Source: Serinus canaria
Lineage: Eukaryota; Chordata; Aves; Passeriformes; Fringillidae
NCBI RefSeq assembly: GCF_022539315.1
Contig: NC_066317.1
Coordinates: forward strand, 46,913,935 to 46,977,934
Length of the DNA: 64,000 nt
Direction: 5' to 3'
Positions 40,251 to 53,944 of the stretch are shown here, in pieces (the first letter of the stretch is position 1; every line of letters starts with the position of its first letter). Made by a program: the position numbers and the translations under genes. The notes under the pieces were generated by a model. That model saw only the letters and a list, made by a program, of their open reading frames with translations, ran no database searches and had not been told where the DNA came from.

Positions 40251-43200
40251 CTGCCTGGGTCTGAGGTCAGGGCTTTTAATCGGTCCCAAAATGAGGAAAG
40301 GGCAACTATTCATTGTGTGCAGGCACAGCTGTGGAGAAGATGACAGACTGATTGAGAGTGAGCTCAGTGCTAGGCTTGCATCTTGTTTGACTGAGGACAA
40401 AACTTTCTAATTGTTACATGAGGTTTACTGAGCTTTGTTGAGTTACCTTTCCTTGCTGTTTGCCTCTTAAATGTGGTGCTCTCCAATGACTTCCCCTGCT
40501 AATATCTGTATCTAAAGCTGCCTTCCAAGCACTGGGAGGGGGTTGGTATGTTTTAGGAGGAGGTCAGGGAGCTCTCATAGGTATGTCTGTAAAATAAATG
40601 TTTAGATAGCATAACAGGCTGATCTGAGCCTTCCAGTTTCCAAGTGCAGGTAAACAAGATGTCATAATAGTTGTCTTGTGAAATATGACTTTTACCTTAT
40701 GACTTTTATTTGGGTGCAATAGAAACATCCAAACCTGGAAAGCACTGTAATTTATTGAAAGTTTGGATAAACAATAAAAGAAAATAAAATCAGTGGAGAC
40801 ATCATTTTTCCTTTATAGCTAGATCTTCTTTTGCAGCTTCTGTAGCTGCACAAGGAACAACACTGTGGCTGAGAAGGGTGTCTGCTCAGAAGGATTAGCA
40901 GCAACATCTTCTGGGTGCATGAGGAATGCCTGGGTAGCTCTGCCCTGAGGACAATAAAACATGTCACTGCAAGAACAGCAAAGGGATTTATTTGTAACAC
41001 CATGAAGTTGGAAATAAAAGAAAATATGGATTTTATCTTAGATGTAGATGACTCCCTTTAGTCAAATCCTTCTTTTGAAGCTTTATGAAATCACAGTATA
41101 GAAGGTGTTGTAAAATTTCTCTTCAGGGGTTTTTAATGGAGCAGTGAAAAATACAGAGGCTACAATATTAAAGCAAGTGTGTAAAAGATATACCTGACCT
41201 CTTCTTTACTGGTAATGAATCAGTAGGAGTGTTTAGGGCACAACTGCAGAATCAGATGGACCAAAATCTTTTGTCCAGTTTCTCACTAACACCATCCTCA
41301 AAGCTACACTATGTGCCTTTTTGAATTTGCTGACATCTGCCTCCCTGACAGGTGGTTGTCTGGGCTCATGTCTGGGCTCATGATGGAAAGCCTGTGTTGC
41401 AAAAGGCAGTGATCAGTCTAGCAAAGAGCTCCATGCATCATCCAAGTTTTGCAGAAATGGCATAAATCCTTTTGTCCTCATTGGAAGAAGGCTGATCATG
41501 AGTCAGAGATCAATGAGGGGGTTCATCCAGGTGGTTTCACGCTTCACAGCTTCCAGGACAATTCTGTTAGTTATTTGGAACTGATGCCTTATGAAAGAGG
41601 AAAGAAGGAGGTTGGCATTTGTGGTAGCTGTCTGGTGATACATTTCCACATGCTGCAATCTCTTGCCATACAGTGAGGAAGAAAACATCTGTCTAGATGA
41701 TCTTCTCAGAAGCATCAGCATTTTCATATGAGCATTTTTAGAAGATTTGTTTCTTCTGTTTATTGCTGGCAACACTAAGACAAAAGGTGCTCTACAGACT
41801 GATGATGGCATTCCTTTCCAAAACAAATCCATAGTTTTTCAAGTGCCAATTTGGTTCCTCCAGAGCATTTTCCATTTCTCAGAACAAGTATGATTGTGCA
41901 GTTAATTCTCTAGTACTAAAAGAAATGTGTCAGCACTGTAAGCTGTCCTCGGTTGCAGAAAAGGTCTCAAGGAATTGAGGTATGTTATAAATTCTTAAAC
42001 AAGCAAGGTCATTCTCTCTTCCAGACACTATGTCTCTTTCATAGTCTGAACTGTGCCTTTGTGTACAGCTTTATGTGCTGAGCTGGTTAAGCCATGACTG
42101 CTTAGTTTTTCTCTTTTACTGTAGAAATGAATTAGCAGTGTCATCACTCTATGCAGGTTTTTTGGGAGGGGTTTTTTAAACCTGTTTGCAAGAAGACAAT
42201 TATGATGCAGAAAGCTAATACTAGCTATTCAGTACCTGGGTTCTGAATGTCCAAATCACCTTTGGACAGCAGACTGCAGGCTGGTTTCTCAAGGGCAGAG
42301 CTACATTATCCACATTACCCCCATTCAGTCTAATACTCAGGAGAGATAAGTTTCCCTGTTGGATGTGGCTGTGAGAGAGACTTGTAAATGCTCTGCCCTT
42401 GACAGCACAATAAAGGGCACCCATGTGCAGTAAAATCAGGTTAGGATGACCCTGAGCTCACACATTTTCAGTTCTCCAGCAGTCATCCTTCAAGGCTGAG
42501 GCATTCAGACTCGCCAGCTCAGCTGCTAGTTGAAAAATATTTGTGCAGCACAAAACCAACCTAAATGACAAAGGATTTCTGTTTTCTGTTGGTTTTTCAG
42601 TATAAAAGATATTCTAATAAGACTGGAAAGGGAAGTGTTCCCTCCTGAACTTGAGAGTGCTGGTCAGGACTGGAATCCCAGCAGGGGTCACAGTCTGCCT
42701 TACTAACTTCCCAGTGACCACACCCTTCTCATCCCTCCTTTTTCCTGATTGTTGGTTCTCCTATGCTGGCAGGCTAGATAAAAAGCCCAGGAGTGTCAGG
42801 CACACACATAAGCCCAGCAAAAGGTGAAATAAAGACAGATAAATACATCTGTACATCACATCTGCACGTGATCCCATGGCAACTTTTATATGGTCTTCTA
42901 ACACTAATGATCTGTGGCAAACTGCCCCTTTACAATGCCAGAAATTTAATTTAATTTAACCCAAACAATGTAATTATTCACATAAAAACAGGAGCTTCAG
43001 GGTCTGGGTCTTTTTGTTTGTTTTTTAACAGTTAACATGGTCACTCAAGCAATTCTCAATTTGTGTACTTCAAAAGAACAGAGCAAAGAATGCTGGCCAC
43101 CAAGCTGCCTATTATGTTTATCTATGATTTAGGAAAAAGCAGTAGAACTTACATAATTTAAAATGTAATTCTTCCAAACATAGGAAGAGTGTGAAGTTTT

Positions 43201-44925
43201 TTTTACGTGGTTTGTCCTTTACAGAAATCTTTAGATTTTAGAATCTAAATACATCTTAATAGGATCAGATTTAGTGCAAGTTAATCTCCTTCCACTTCTT
43301 CAAACATCCTTTTTTTTTTGTTGTGTGGAAAGGCTAAATGATTTGCTGTAGCAAGCTTTTTTCAAACCTGCAGTAATTTGACAGTAGGAATAACCTCCAA
43401 GCCCTCTTGCTCTACAGAGACCAAGTTCTTACAATCCATTATCTGTCAAACAATTTCTAAGTGCTGCCAAGCAACTACTGTCTCATGTTGTGTAGCCAAC
43501 AGTCAGAAACAGACACCATGGGCATCTGTTCCAAGTACTGCATATGAGACAGCATCAGCTTTGCTTAACTGTTGCCATTAGGAAGTGAACCATGTCATGT
43601 CACATCATTTATTCAAGCCATCACATTAAAAAACAGAAAAAAATCATATTTCTGTCTCAATAAATCAAATCTGTTGAGTTGAAAATTCAGGAAGTGAATC
43701 AGTACATTGAAACTTTATGAACTTTTTGGTTCCCAAATGAAATGCTTTATTTTTCAAGCCTCTAATGGGCATAGTAATTTCTTATTTCACAGGTTATAGT
43801 GGATGTACCAGCTAAATTAAAAGCACACATTGCTGGACTATGAATGACAATAAAAATATTGGCACTGAAAACTAAGGAAAGACATATTGTCTTCTTCTAG
43901 ACAGCATCTGAACTCTTGCTCTAAGCAACTGAATTGATATTCTGGATTGTTCCTATACAACCAATCTATGTAGGAGTGTAGATCTTGTATGAACTTAAGA
44001 AAAAAATAAACCAGTGCTGCTTTTAAAAAACACATTATTAAAGGATATCAATTTCTAAAGCATTTCTCTGTGGTGATCAATAATAAGCTCATCATTCACA
44101 TGCTTAGCAGTGCTAGAGAAAGCCCATGCAGTCATTAGAGCAAGCACTTCCCACATGTCCAGGGCTTCCTACAGGTACACCTACAGATTGCTTAGTCAAG
44201 TTCATTCCAAAACTAAGATGAAAGAGCATTACCCTGTGCTCAAAATCAATGGCATAAATCAATGCTTGACTCCCAGGAATTTTGAAAGTGACAAAGTTCA
44301 GGTCAGCAGGGATCCCTTCTGTCCTGGAGCTTTCTTGTCTTGGTGGTACAGGTTGAATTCCCATTGTTCAAATCACTTTCAGGTTCTCAAAAGTACTTCT
44401 TCATGCTCACTCCTGAGGGGATTAAACTATCTTTTCTGACTTCTCAGATGACTCTTCCTTCACAGATTTGGCATGATTTTTTAAGTGACCTGATTTCTTT
44501 CCCTGCTAACTGGCATAACACCATGCCTACCAAGTTTTAAAAGATAAATTATACTGATTAAAGTAAAAGAACTAAAACCAGGATTAAAGCCATCCACAAA
44601 ATCAGTACTTGTATCCAAACATAAAAGTGATAGAATTAGAAATAAATCATTGTTTTGCACACATATGCATTGATAAAAATATTCTAAAACAATCCCATCC
44701 TAATTTTATCAATACATACATTACCAGGGCTTGAAAGTTTACTTTGGTAATATCTCAATACTTAGGACTACATTGTTTAATAAATTAGATGTTCCACTCT
44801 CCCTTTGTATGTCACATCTTTTCTTGAATTGCAAAGAACTAGAGGGACGTGAACTATCTCCTTTTCCAAGCTGAAGTTCAGATATGGGTGTGGCTCTGTT
44901 TTGAAGGTGTCTTCTGTAGCTCCAT
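40251..44925. other. Unique sequence, no gene seen
   Basis: About 4.7 kb with no recognisable exon or repeat family. There is a tandem pair of a 12-base unit (TCTGGGCTCATG) at 41359-41382 and an 8-bp hairpin (TTTAGATT / AATCTAAA) at 43230-43249. Confidence 0.55.
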
Positions 44926-44927
44926 CA

Positions 44928-45322
44928 TCTCTTACAAGGAATGGCTGAGGGGACTGGACCTGCAGTCTGGAAAAGACAGAGAGAACCTCATCAATGTGCA
45001 CATGTATCTGAAAAGAGGATGTCAGAGGATGGTACAGGCTCTTCCCAGTGCTGCCAAGCAATAGAAAAAAGGGAATGGACAGAAACTAATGCACTGGAAG
45101 TTCCACCTGAGTACAAGGAAGAATTTCTTTACTGTGAAGGTGACGGAGCACTGGAACAGGTTGCCCAGAGAGGCTGTGGAGTCTCCCTCACTGGAGATGT
45201 TCAGGAGCTGTCTGGACACAATCCTGTGCCATGTGCTCTGGGATGGCCCTGGCTGAGGAGGAGGGCTGGACCTGATGACCCACTGTGCTTCCTCCCAGCC
45301 AGACCCATTCTGTGACTCTGCA
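44928..45322 (+). mobile_element. CR1 LINE, 5'-truncated 3' end
   Basis: Well-preserved CR1 3' region with the blocks 'gaatggctgaggggactgga', 'cctcatcaatgtgcacatgt', 'gaagaatttctttactgtga', 'gagcactggaacaggttgcc', 'cagagaggctgtggagtctc', 'ggctggacctgatgacccac' and a terminal 'attctgtgactctg'. The plus-strand open frame 44941-45315 lies wholly inside it. The 5' end is truncated, as is normal for CR1. Confidence 0.94.
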
Positions 45323-46685
45323 AGAGCAGAGTGCTGTCACAAGATTCCCCCCCTGTAATGGAGACAGCACAAATTGGAACCTCTCATTCTGCTGACATAA
45401 AAAAGTACATGTGCCCCTACTGTGCATTGGTCAGAATTCAGCAGCTTACTGTTTTCTAACTAATCATTAAAAAACCATAGATTTTTGTTGCCATACCTCA
45501 CATTTTTTAATGCTGATGCTATCAGAAGAAAACTATGTAAACAAATTTAAGATTGCAGGGGAAAAAGAGAAGTCATCCCCTTCTCACTTCATCTGGTAAA
45601 AGAATTCTTGAGTAGTAACAGTATTTCTAGAAGTCTAGTGAACTAAAAAAAATGCTAGCTGCAATACTGTGAATAAGAAAAGCCTCAGGTGCCACATAAT
45701 ACTTGTAAGCAGGGCCATACATGTGTGATACTCAAAAAACTAGTGGGACAGTACCATTTTTAGGATTTCACTCAAGTAGCATATGGGAGACTTTAAATTT
45801 CTGTTTACATTGAATGTATTCAGCCAACATAGTCAGGGAGGGAAACCCAGAGAATTAACTTTGGGAGTATAACTTGGGCCCCTTTTATTACAGACCTGGT
45901 GAATTGAGGTTTTCTGCCTCCAGAAAGACTGAGTGGGTACTGCAGAAGGCACTGCAGCAGGCAGGAAAATGGATCTCTACAATCACTGTTTGTCTGTTTG
46001 TCTGTCTGTTTGGCTGCTGCTAAAACTAAAGATGCATGTATCAATTTCATGAGTAATTTTCTGATCATAATCCCTAAATAAGATGTTTTTAGGCATTTAT
46101 ACTACATAACCCCACAAACAAATTCCATAAGAATTTAATCAGGGCCTGGGAGCTTAGCTACTCAAGGCAGCCACAGCTTAATGCAATTTTAGGCCTAAAA
46201 TGAAGAGGACCAACAAATTTAGGATTATACAGCTGCTGTGGATCATTTGATTGCTAGAAAATAAGGAAAAAAAATATCTTCTCAATGCCAAAGCACTTTT
46301 GCAGTTCAAGTTTCTAAAATAAGGTTGTACCATTGTGTAAAGTACCAGGCAATAATAATTTTGCTGGTCTTATGATAAGGCAGAAATTTTTTTTTGCACA
46401 TTTCTTGCACTGTTGCCACACCTTCCTCCTTCCCAATTCAATTGGAAATTGAATTCCCAATTCAAAGGAAAGTGCTTCAAATTTAATGGGCTTGCCTCTC
46501 CATGTTACATAGTCATTATACTCTGATATGTGACCTTAAGTAGAACTGCTAGGCAGAAATTCTGAAAACAACTAATCTGATTTCTCAACTCTGAATTTGT
46601 GAGCACTCTGTTACTCCATACATTTATAGTTCTCCATTTTTCTCTGTCCTTTATGACCCCACTGCTTTAGAAGTCCTACTTGAAG
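45323..46685. other. Unique AT-rich sequence, no gene seen
   Basis: There is a short TGTC/TGTT microsatellite near 45985-46012 and a 9-bp AT hairpin (AATTCAATT / AATTGAATT, 3-base loop) at 46435-46455. Otherwise nothing is recognisable. Confidence 0.55.
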
Positions 46686-46689
46686 AAGG

Positions 46690-47030
46690 ACTTTAAGATT
46701 ACCTGAGCCTGGCGGCTGAGGAGATTGGACCTGGGCACTAAATCACCTTCTGCATTGTGTACCCCCCCTCCCTGCAAGCAGCTGCTGCCCCTCAGCTGCA
46801 CCACTGCCAAGCTCCCTGTCCTGCCCCCCTGGCAGGCAGGTGGAGGGGAGATGGCCCAGCAGATGCTGTCCAAACTGGCCCCATGAGAGCAGGCAGGGAG
46901 GCTCCATGTCAGCCCTGCTTTTCTCAGTGCCAGCAGTAGAGGGGGGAACACAGCACTGGGCTCACACTGCTGCAGCTGCTCTGAGCTCCCAGTCAGGCCT
47001 GGACTCACCTCTGTGCCCACATATCTTGGG
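46690..47030. other. GC-rich island of unknown origin
   Basis: About 340 bases much richer in G and C than either flank but nearly free of CpG, so it is unlikely to be a CpG-island promoter. Open frames occur on both strands (46676-47020 minus, 46840-47076 plus), as expected from composition. It may be a fragment of the same LTR-like class seen at 12.8 kb, but I could not line it up. Confidence 0.35.
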
Positions 47031-48834
47031 ATTGTTTCTATCAGGTATTCAAGATGTGCTGTTTTTAGTGATGTAATGTAAATCTGCAGAGCACCAGGGC
47101 TGTTTTCTCAATCAGACCTAACAAACATATACCTAAAGTCTTGCCTTTTAATGACAATTTCCACTCTGAAACTCAAGCTCCATTTTATTATTTTCTTAGC
47201 ACTAGACACAGGGTAAGACCTTTCATCCACATCACTCATTCCTGACTTACACAGAAGATTTATAATTTTTATGGCAATGATTCTCTGGCAGTACTGTTAA
47301 TGAAACTTTGTTGAAAGAGCAAAATAATACAGGTTGGGTGAACCAACCTGGTTTTTTACTTTCTAAATTGATCATTTAGCAGTCTGGGTACAATCAAAGA
47401 GTTGAATCAGCCCAACTGAGGGAGAGGATACCCTCTCAGAAGTGATGATGAAAAAGGCTTTGGAACCTCTTAAACTAGGCTGGTCACCAAAAGGGTTGTA
47501 ACATGGATCTGCAGTTTCTTTAATGCTTCTGTAATACAGAATGAAACAGTGCCTCAGACAAAAATCATGGATAAACCAGTAATTTATATTCATAATGTTT
47601 TATTATCTCTGTATATATGTGTCAGTCACTCACTGATCCCTATAAGTTACATTTCAAAAAGTAGCCCATGCAAATAGGTTCTCTAAGGGAATTAGTAGCA
47701 CAGCTTACAGATGGCATTAAGTGAAGCAAGTAAGGAAGCTCTTACTAAAGAAATCACTACTTTTTAACTTTAATATTATCTACCTCTACATGCAAAGATG
47801 AGTTAGATTGCTGTGGCTGAGAGCTGAAAAAAAAATGAAAAAGAAAAAATTGAGCAATTTCTATTTTGAGATTTAAATGTACATATTCTTGCAGCAGAAT
47901 GACATTCTTAGTCCCGTTTGTTTCTTTGCTTTCTTTCCTGCTTTATACAAACTGCCATCCACATAAAGCATTATTCCATTCTGCAGTTTGGCTCTCTGGA
48001 ATATCTTCATCTTGAATGTTTCTAAAAATTTATGCTTTTGCAGTGCTTTATACTATGTTTTTGCTCCATGCCTGGACCTTCATTGGCATAATGGTAGGAT
48101 AGATCCATATTGAACCAGAAGTTGATTCAGTGAAGTGCTTCAGTTCCTATTGTAAGGTCTCAACTGGATTTCATTAGAGACCTGAAGTAAAGTTGCTGGC
48201 ATACACTGTCATTGCTTGGTTCTCATTTAAGCTTTCAAAAAGAAAAATTAGCATTTAAAATGCTGAAAAGTGTAAACCACTAAGCCCCTAGGCACCAGAA
48301 ATATCCAGAGTAGGACTCAAGGAAGGTCAGTCTTGCTGGCTTACCCCAGATTACCTTGGTATCTGCAGTGACACACTATGCTTTGGATTCTTCCCACACA
48401 CAACTTTGCTGACTTTAGCAGCCAAGTAATGATGCTTTTGCACAGCAATGTTACACTCAGAATGGACTTCTCCCCAGCCAGACCCGGAGCTGGCATTGAA
48501 TCACCATCACAGGGTGGCCATTCCTCAGGATATCTCTGTTCAACACATCAGTATGACCCCTGTATCTAGAGGTGATGACACACCAGTGCTGAATCTTCAA
48601 CTGATCTCAGAAGCTTTCAATTTACTTTGTTTTCTTTCTTTCAGAATACAGGGGGTTTTCCTGGTAGAAAGGTAGTAAAAATAGTATCTTAATAAAGATT
48701 TCTGGCTTCTATTTCAGGCTTTAATGTTGTTCAGTTACTTGTTTAATGGCTTTGACGTATAAGAAAGAGATTGGTAAAATGTCTCATCCTCTGTCATGAT
48801 CAGGTAGTAGCTCGTTGCACTTATAAACAAAAAT
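47031..48834. other. Unique AT-rich sequence, no gene seen
   Basis: No exon or repeat family is recognisable. Confidence 0.55.
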
Positions 48835-48835
48835 C

Positions 48836-49155
48836 AAATCATAGAATAGCTTGGGTTAGAAGAGACCTTGGAGATCTCATTCCAGCCCCCCTGACAGGGG
48901 CACGGGCACCTTTCACTAGACCAGGCTGCTCAGGGACCCATGCACCCTGCCCTTGAACACTCACAGGGATGGGGCATTCACAACTTCTCTGGGCAACCTG
49001 TTCCAGTGCCTCACCACCCTCTCAGTAAAGATTTTCTTTCTAATACCTAATCTAAACCTATTCTCTTTCATTTCAAAGCCATTACCCCTTGTATCACTAC
49101 ACATCCTTGTCAAAATCCCAGTCCATTGGCACCTCAATGATCATCAGGCAGCTCC
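48836..49155 (-). mobile_element. CR1 LINE, 3' end, minus strand
   Basis: Minus-strand CR1. The plus strand starts at the element's 3' tip with 'atcatagaatagcttgggtt', then 'agaagagaccttggagatct', 'gaccaggctgctcagggacc', 'gggcaacctgttccagtgcc', 'tcaccaccctctcagtaaag' and 'gccattaccccttgtatcac'. The 3' end is intact and the 5' end truncated. Confidence 0.94.
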
Positions 49156-51574
49156 CTGATGCTGGCAGCTTGAGAAGCCTAAGCTGCACCTTGCAGCACC
49201 ATGAGTGAGAGACACTTTCAAATTGCTGTACACAGTCTGCCACTGGCCAAATACAGCCTCATCACCCAGCATGGGAGTGGATATGCAGGTGCTGCCATGC
49301 AGCAGACTGTCCTGATGACAGCTTGTACTGCCCCCTCATCCTGAATTCTGGAGCTGTGCCACCTCCTGCCCTAAGCATTGCACAGACTGGAAGTTCTGAG
49401 CCAGATTTTTCTCTTCACATGGGATTAAGCAAGCTGTATGGAGATATATTCAAACCATATGGAGTCCTCACTCCAAGACATGTTTGCATAAAGCCATAAT
49501 ATTATTCATGACACTTGATTAAAAACTCTTGCCAGTGTTCCTAAAACAGAGTTCTGAGTCTTGTGGATTACTCTCTGATCAGAGCATTGTTCTGAGCACA
49601 TGGGAGCAATTAAATATCTACACAGTAAGATCAAAGGGAGGAAGACACCAAAGGTGAGTTTTCCTAATGCTCAAGAGACTGAACAGACTGCAGAACACAC
49701 CAGAAAGGAAAACAAGCTCTGGCAGAAGCTCCCTGCCTCTGAGCAAGGCACACAGATGACTGCTCTGCATTGCTTGTAACATGCAAACACGTGGTGTGCA
49801 CCCAGGGCAGCTGCTGGCACACACTTCATTGCTGAAAAACATGTGAGGAGAACATAAAGTCTCCAGACCAAAACAATTTTCACATAACTGAACACAGGTC
49901 ATTCTACTGTCTAATGCACCCTCTGTGACACACTGCCAACTGTTTAGTACACTACTCTTACTTTAAATACTGGATTTTTTGATTGCTTTTAAACAGAAAG
50001 GACTCCACTAGAAGTAAAAATTGAAGTATATCTATTAGAAGGAGCAGAAGTTTCATCCAGTGCAGCTTTCTTTCATAATTTCTAGGGCAGAGAAGAGTTA
50101 ATTCTTCTACTTGTTTATTTAGATATGCAAGCTGAAAGAAACAGATTGTTATGTTTGTAGAAAAAACTGGCACATATTGCTTTTTTTATTTTTTTTTTTC
50201 AGTAGTCAGTGGTCTACTAATTTTGTATTTCAGAACAAATCCCTGACCAGCTCTCCAATATGTACAGGTAATTCACATTTTAAGTTTTCAAGTACATTTC
50301 ATTCCTATCTATATAATAGAAATACTTTCATTTGCTTATTTCTAGATAGATCTTAAAATCACTTCAATGCAGTTTTGTTAGCAAAGGACTTAACTAAATG
50401 GCAAAGCTTCCACCAGAAACCTCAGCTCTCTGCCCTTCAGAACAACACAGCTGATGAAAAGGCACTCTTTGCTATATCTGTGTAGAAATAAAACATGTTC
50501 CATCTTCTCAGCACTCAATCATGATCATCTTCATCCTCACTGCTAGTGAAGTGGAAAGACCTGGAAATGGGTTCTGCTTCCTTTTTGATGGTGCGAAAGA
50601 GTGATTTCATCTTATCTGAGTTTCACCCATTGCTTTCCTTTGCTTTGGAGCTATCCTGAATCATTTCCTTCTATTCTGTGCTTTCACCAAAATTAGAGAA
50701 ATTGAATGCTTTGAAGGATCAAACCTAAACACACTTGCACTGACACTTGCTGTTACAAAGATTGGAAAAACAACTTTCCTATCTATTTGGCACTCATGGA
50801 AAAGTCTTTATGTCAGGAAGTGGCACTAAATCTTCTTTCCCTTCCTTTCCCCCCCCCGCCCGGCTTTTTTGTCTTTTTGACATACACTTATTAACTCCTT
50901 AACAGACGGAGAGGAAGAAAAAACATTGTGGTTTTCATCACAAGGTCAAAATCCCTATATTTCTCCTATTCTTCATAAGAGATTTGCAAGTAATTTTGTG
51001 ACTGTAACTTTCTGTAGTTCAATCATAACTCTCTTGCAGAAATGTTGCAAGAACCAGAATGGCTCTCACAGAAGACAGGAGAGAGATGGGTAAGAGGACC
51101 TGAGTGCTGAGGCTGTAGTTACCACCCTCTGAGATATCCTGTGCACTTTTCATTTCACACACAATTCCTTCTTAGATGTTAAACTAAACCCCACATCCAA
51201 AGCTTGTATGTTCTGATTTCTTTTACTATGACTTTTGAGCAGTTTCTGCCTCTGTCCTGTCTTTGTTAGATGGGTTTCAGACCCACTCAGAAAATCATAC
51301 CAAATGATTATTTAACACAAAGGTGAAACATGATTAATATTCTGAACATGCAGTTAGCCAGAAAAATGGGAAAAACAAGCTGTTTTCTTGTCTTACACAA
51401 AGCAAGGAGAAAAAAGATCTATCAAGACTGAAAGACTGTGGGCTGTTTTGTCTAGGGATGGGGGAATGGAGAGGAAACATCAGAGTGGTCTTCAAAAGGA
51501 AGAAAGGCACCTGCAATTACAAAAGGAATCCTTGATGCCATGACCTCTGAGTAAGAAACAAATGTAATTGTATC
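49156..51574. other. Unique sequence, no gene seen
   Basis: No exon or repeat family is recognisable. A short poly-C run followed by CCGCCCGG lies at about 50850-50863, and a pyrimidine tract ending in 'ttttttcag' near 50200 looks like a splice acceptor but has no exon to go with it. Confidence 0.5.
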
Positions 51575-51775
51575 AAATTACACAAGCTGGAAATTTAGGT
51601 TAGACATCAGAACAGATATTACAATAGCAAGGACAATTGAGCACTGGAGGAGACTATGAAATAACCACCAGAGAAGGTTTTTAAAAACAGTTTAAACAAG
51701 AAACAGCCTGGAAAGATATGGCTGCAATTGAAGCTGAGTAATGGACTAAATGCTCTCTTAAAGACCAGTGCTTTT
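51575..51775 (+). mobile_element. CR1 LINE, very old fragment
   Basis: Eroded CR1 3' sequence: 'gaaatttaggttagacatca', 'caattgagcactggaggaga', 'ggtttttaaaaacagtttaa' and 'atggactaaatgctctctta' all match known CR1 blocks with many substitutions. No terminal repeat remains. Confidence 0.6.
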
Positions 51776-53400
51776 TAATGATTTGCTGATTCCCTATAGA
51801 CTTATGGCCTATTCATGCCTTGAACTATTCCCTGGGAATAAAACTAAACAAAAAGAATTGATTTATCTATATTTTATAATAAAATAACAGATATTGAATT
51901 TTTTCCTCCTGATCCAAAATGTGGGAAACCTTGTTCTGTGCTCTGTCTCTGGAGGTACCAACAAGAACTTTTCCTCTTGCTGCTCACCTGTAGCACCCAC
52001 AGTGTTTTGAACACTGCTGTGTTCTTCTGGCACAAAAACCTACCACCATGTTTTCCAGAATGTCTCATTTAGCCCAAAGTGGTCCAAATTTGTTCCTGGA
52101 ATGGAAATGAGGTAATTGGCAGAGACAGCAGCAGAACTGTCAACAATTTAGTCATTTTATTAATGACTATACAAGTGTTTCATCTCATATATTATGTAAC
52201 TGTACTTATGACTGCCTAACTTCAATGACACCAGAAGAGAAAGGACAGCCCAATACAATCACAAAAGAAGAAAAACAAGCTCTTCCTTTAAACATGATCA
52301 AAAGATCTTGATTTCATGCTTGGGTTGCTGCTGTCTGTGAAGGGATCCTTATCATGCTGCAAGTTATGTAAGCTAGCACTGGAAGAAGAAAACAGTAGAC
52401 TAAAAAAAACTCTGAAAGAGAAACATGCAGCTTTCATGCACTGAGATTTCATAAAAATTTGTAGGTAGAAAAGCCATTTTAGGAGAACCAAACCCCCTAT
52501 ATTCACAAGAACAACATGCAAATCTCTGGAATTCTTGCCTTGGTTCTCAGGCACAGTTTTCTAATGTCTTGGTGTGCATTTTCAGGCTGGAACCAGAAAG
52601 TCAGCATTCATAAGGCTCATCACCCAAGTGCCCAGTTTGCTGTGCACATATCTGTCTGCATTCTGCATTGCTGAAGGACTCTTGACCAGCATTAACACAC
52701 AGGAAAGCCCACCTGGCTACTTTTGAGACAAACAACAAAGGCGTTATCTCTTATAAAGGTGCTTTAATTTTACCCAGATGTAGAAGGGAGCATAGGATAT
52801 TTTTGAGAGGTTATCCCAGACCATGTGTGTTACTGGGAGACTGAGAAGTGTGGGCACAGCAGGTCAAGTCTTGGTGAAAATCCTGAACTGCCTTGCACAG
52901 ATCACTGAACAGTTTGAGAAGAACTACCCACAGCAGCCTCTGTAATTTCCTTCTTGACATTTTCCAATGGAAAAAAAAAAAACTTTATCAGTTAAACATC
53001 TTATCTTAGTATTTCTGCTTCATCGCCAACAGCCAAAAACAACAACATGAACTTGCCCATAGCTTCAAGGAGTCTGAGTAAGTTCCCATGAGAAATAACC
53101 CTCCAGCAACAGAGTGTCTGGGATGCTTTTGCCTTCCTACCTGCAAAGCAGCAGGAACAGTTGTGTGTGATTACGTGACTGTTTTCACTGGGCCGTGGCC
53201 TTCCTAACTAGGAGTACAGGTAAACACAGAGAGAAGGCCAAGGCTTGGATCAATCATATTTCATGTGACGGCCTCAAATGACTGTGACATATTGTGTATG
53301 ATATGTAATTGGGTCAAGAAGAAATTTTTTTTCCTCATTATCCAGTATTTGGCTTCCACAGAAATTCTCAAGTTCAGGCTGTTTTTCTCTCCAACAGATG
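51776..53400. other. Unique sequence, no gene seen
   Basis: No exon or repeat family is recognisable. Confidence 0.55.
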
Positions 53401-53403
53401 TGA

Positions 53404-53472
53404 AAAAACAAAACCAACCAAACAAAAAAAAAAAAAAAAAAACCAAAACAAAAAAAAAACAACAACCAAAAA
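53404..53472. repeat. A-rich simple repeat
   Basis: Poly-A of about 20 bases, interrupted by CC and C, within a CAAA/CCAAA-rich stretch. The overlapping lysine/asparagine-rich and phenylalanine-rich open frames on the two strands are translations of this tract. Confidence 0.9.
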
Positions 53473-53944
53473 CTTCACTCTTTTTTTATTACCACACTTT
53501 ATATTTTCTTTTTACTTCAGAAATATCCTCCTAGGATGATGTGTACAAATGTACTTTTACTGTGATAGTACATAGATACAGAGACACTGCCATAGTAATA
53601 TCACAGTGACACAGCATTTATTGAAAATGACAGTCTGACAGATGGTAGGGCAAACCTTTTAATCCTAGTTCTTGACAGTGCAGTACATTGTACATCTGAT
53701 GCCAAAGAATGCTTTCCTCCTGTATGCAAATACATGTGCTCCCTGAAGCCTTCAAACTCCTGAATAAATGATGGAGGTGTTTGAGTTCAGCATAAAACAC
53801 CATGCACCCTCAGACAGTCAATCAAATGTCTTTGGTTTGATAGGTATTATGTGGTATTGCACCTTATTAGCTGAAGAGTTAGACAGATAACAAGAGGGAA
53901 AGAAAGACAGATTTTGAGGAGAAGTTTTCAAAAAGTTCTTTTTG
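53473..53944. other. Unique sequence, no gene seen
   Basis: No exon or repeat family is recognisable. Confidence 0.5.

Noticed and set aside
44941..45315. 124-codon plus-strand open frame
   Set aside because: It lies wholly within the non-coding 3' region of a CR1 copy.
53261..53539. Lys/Asn-rich and Phe-rich open frames on both strands
   Set aside because: They are translations of the A-rich simple repeat.
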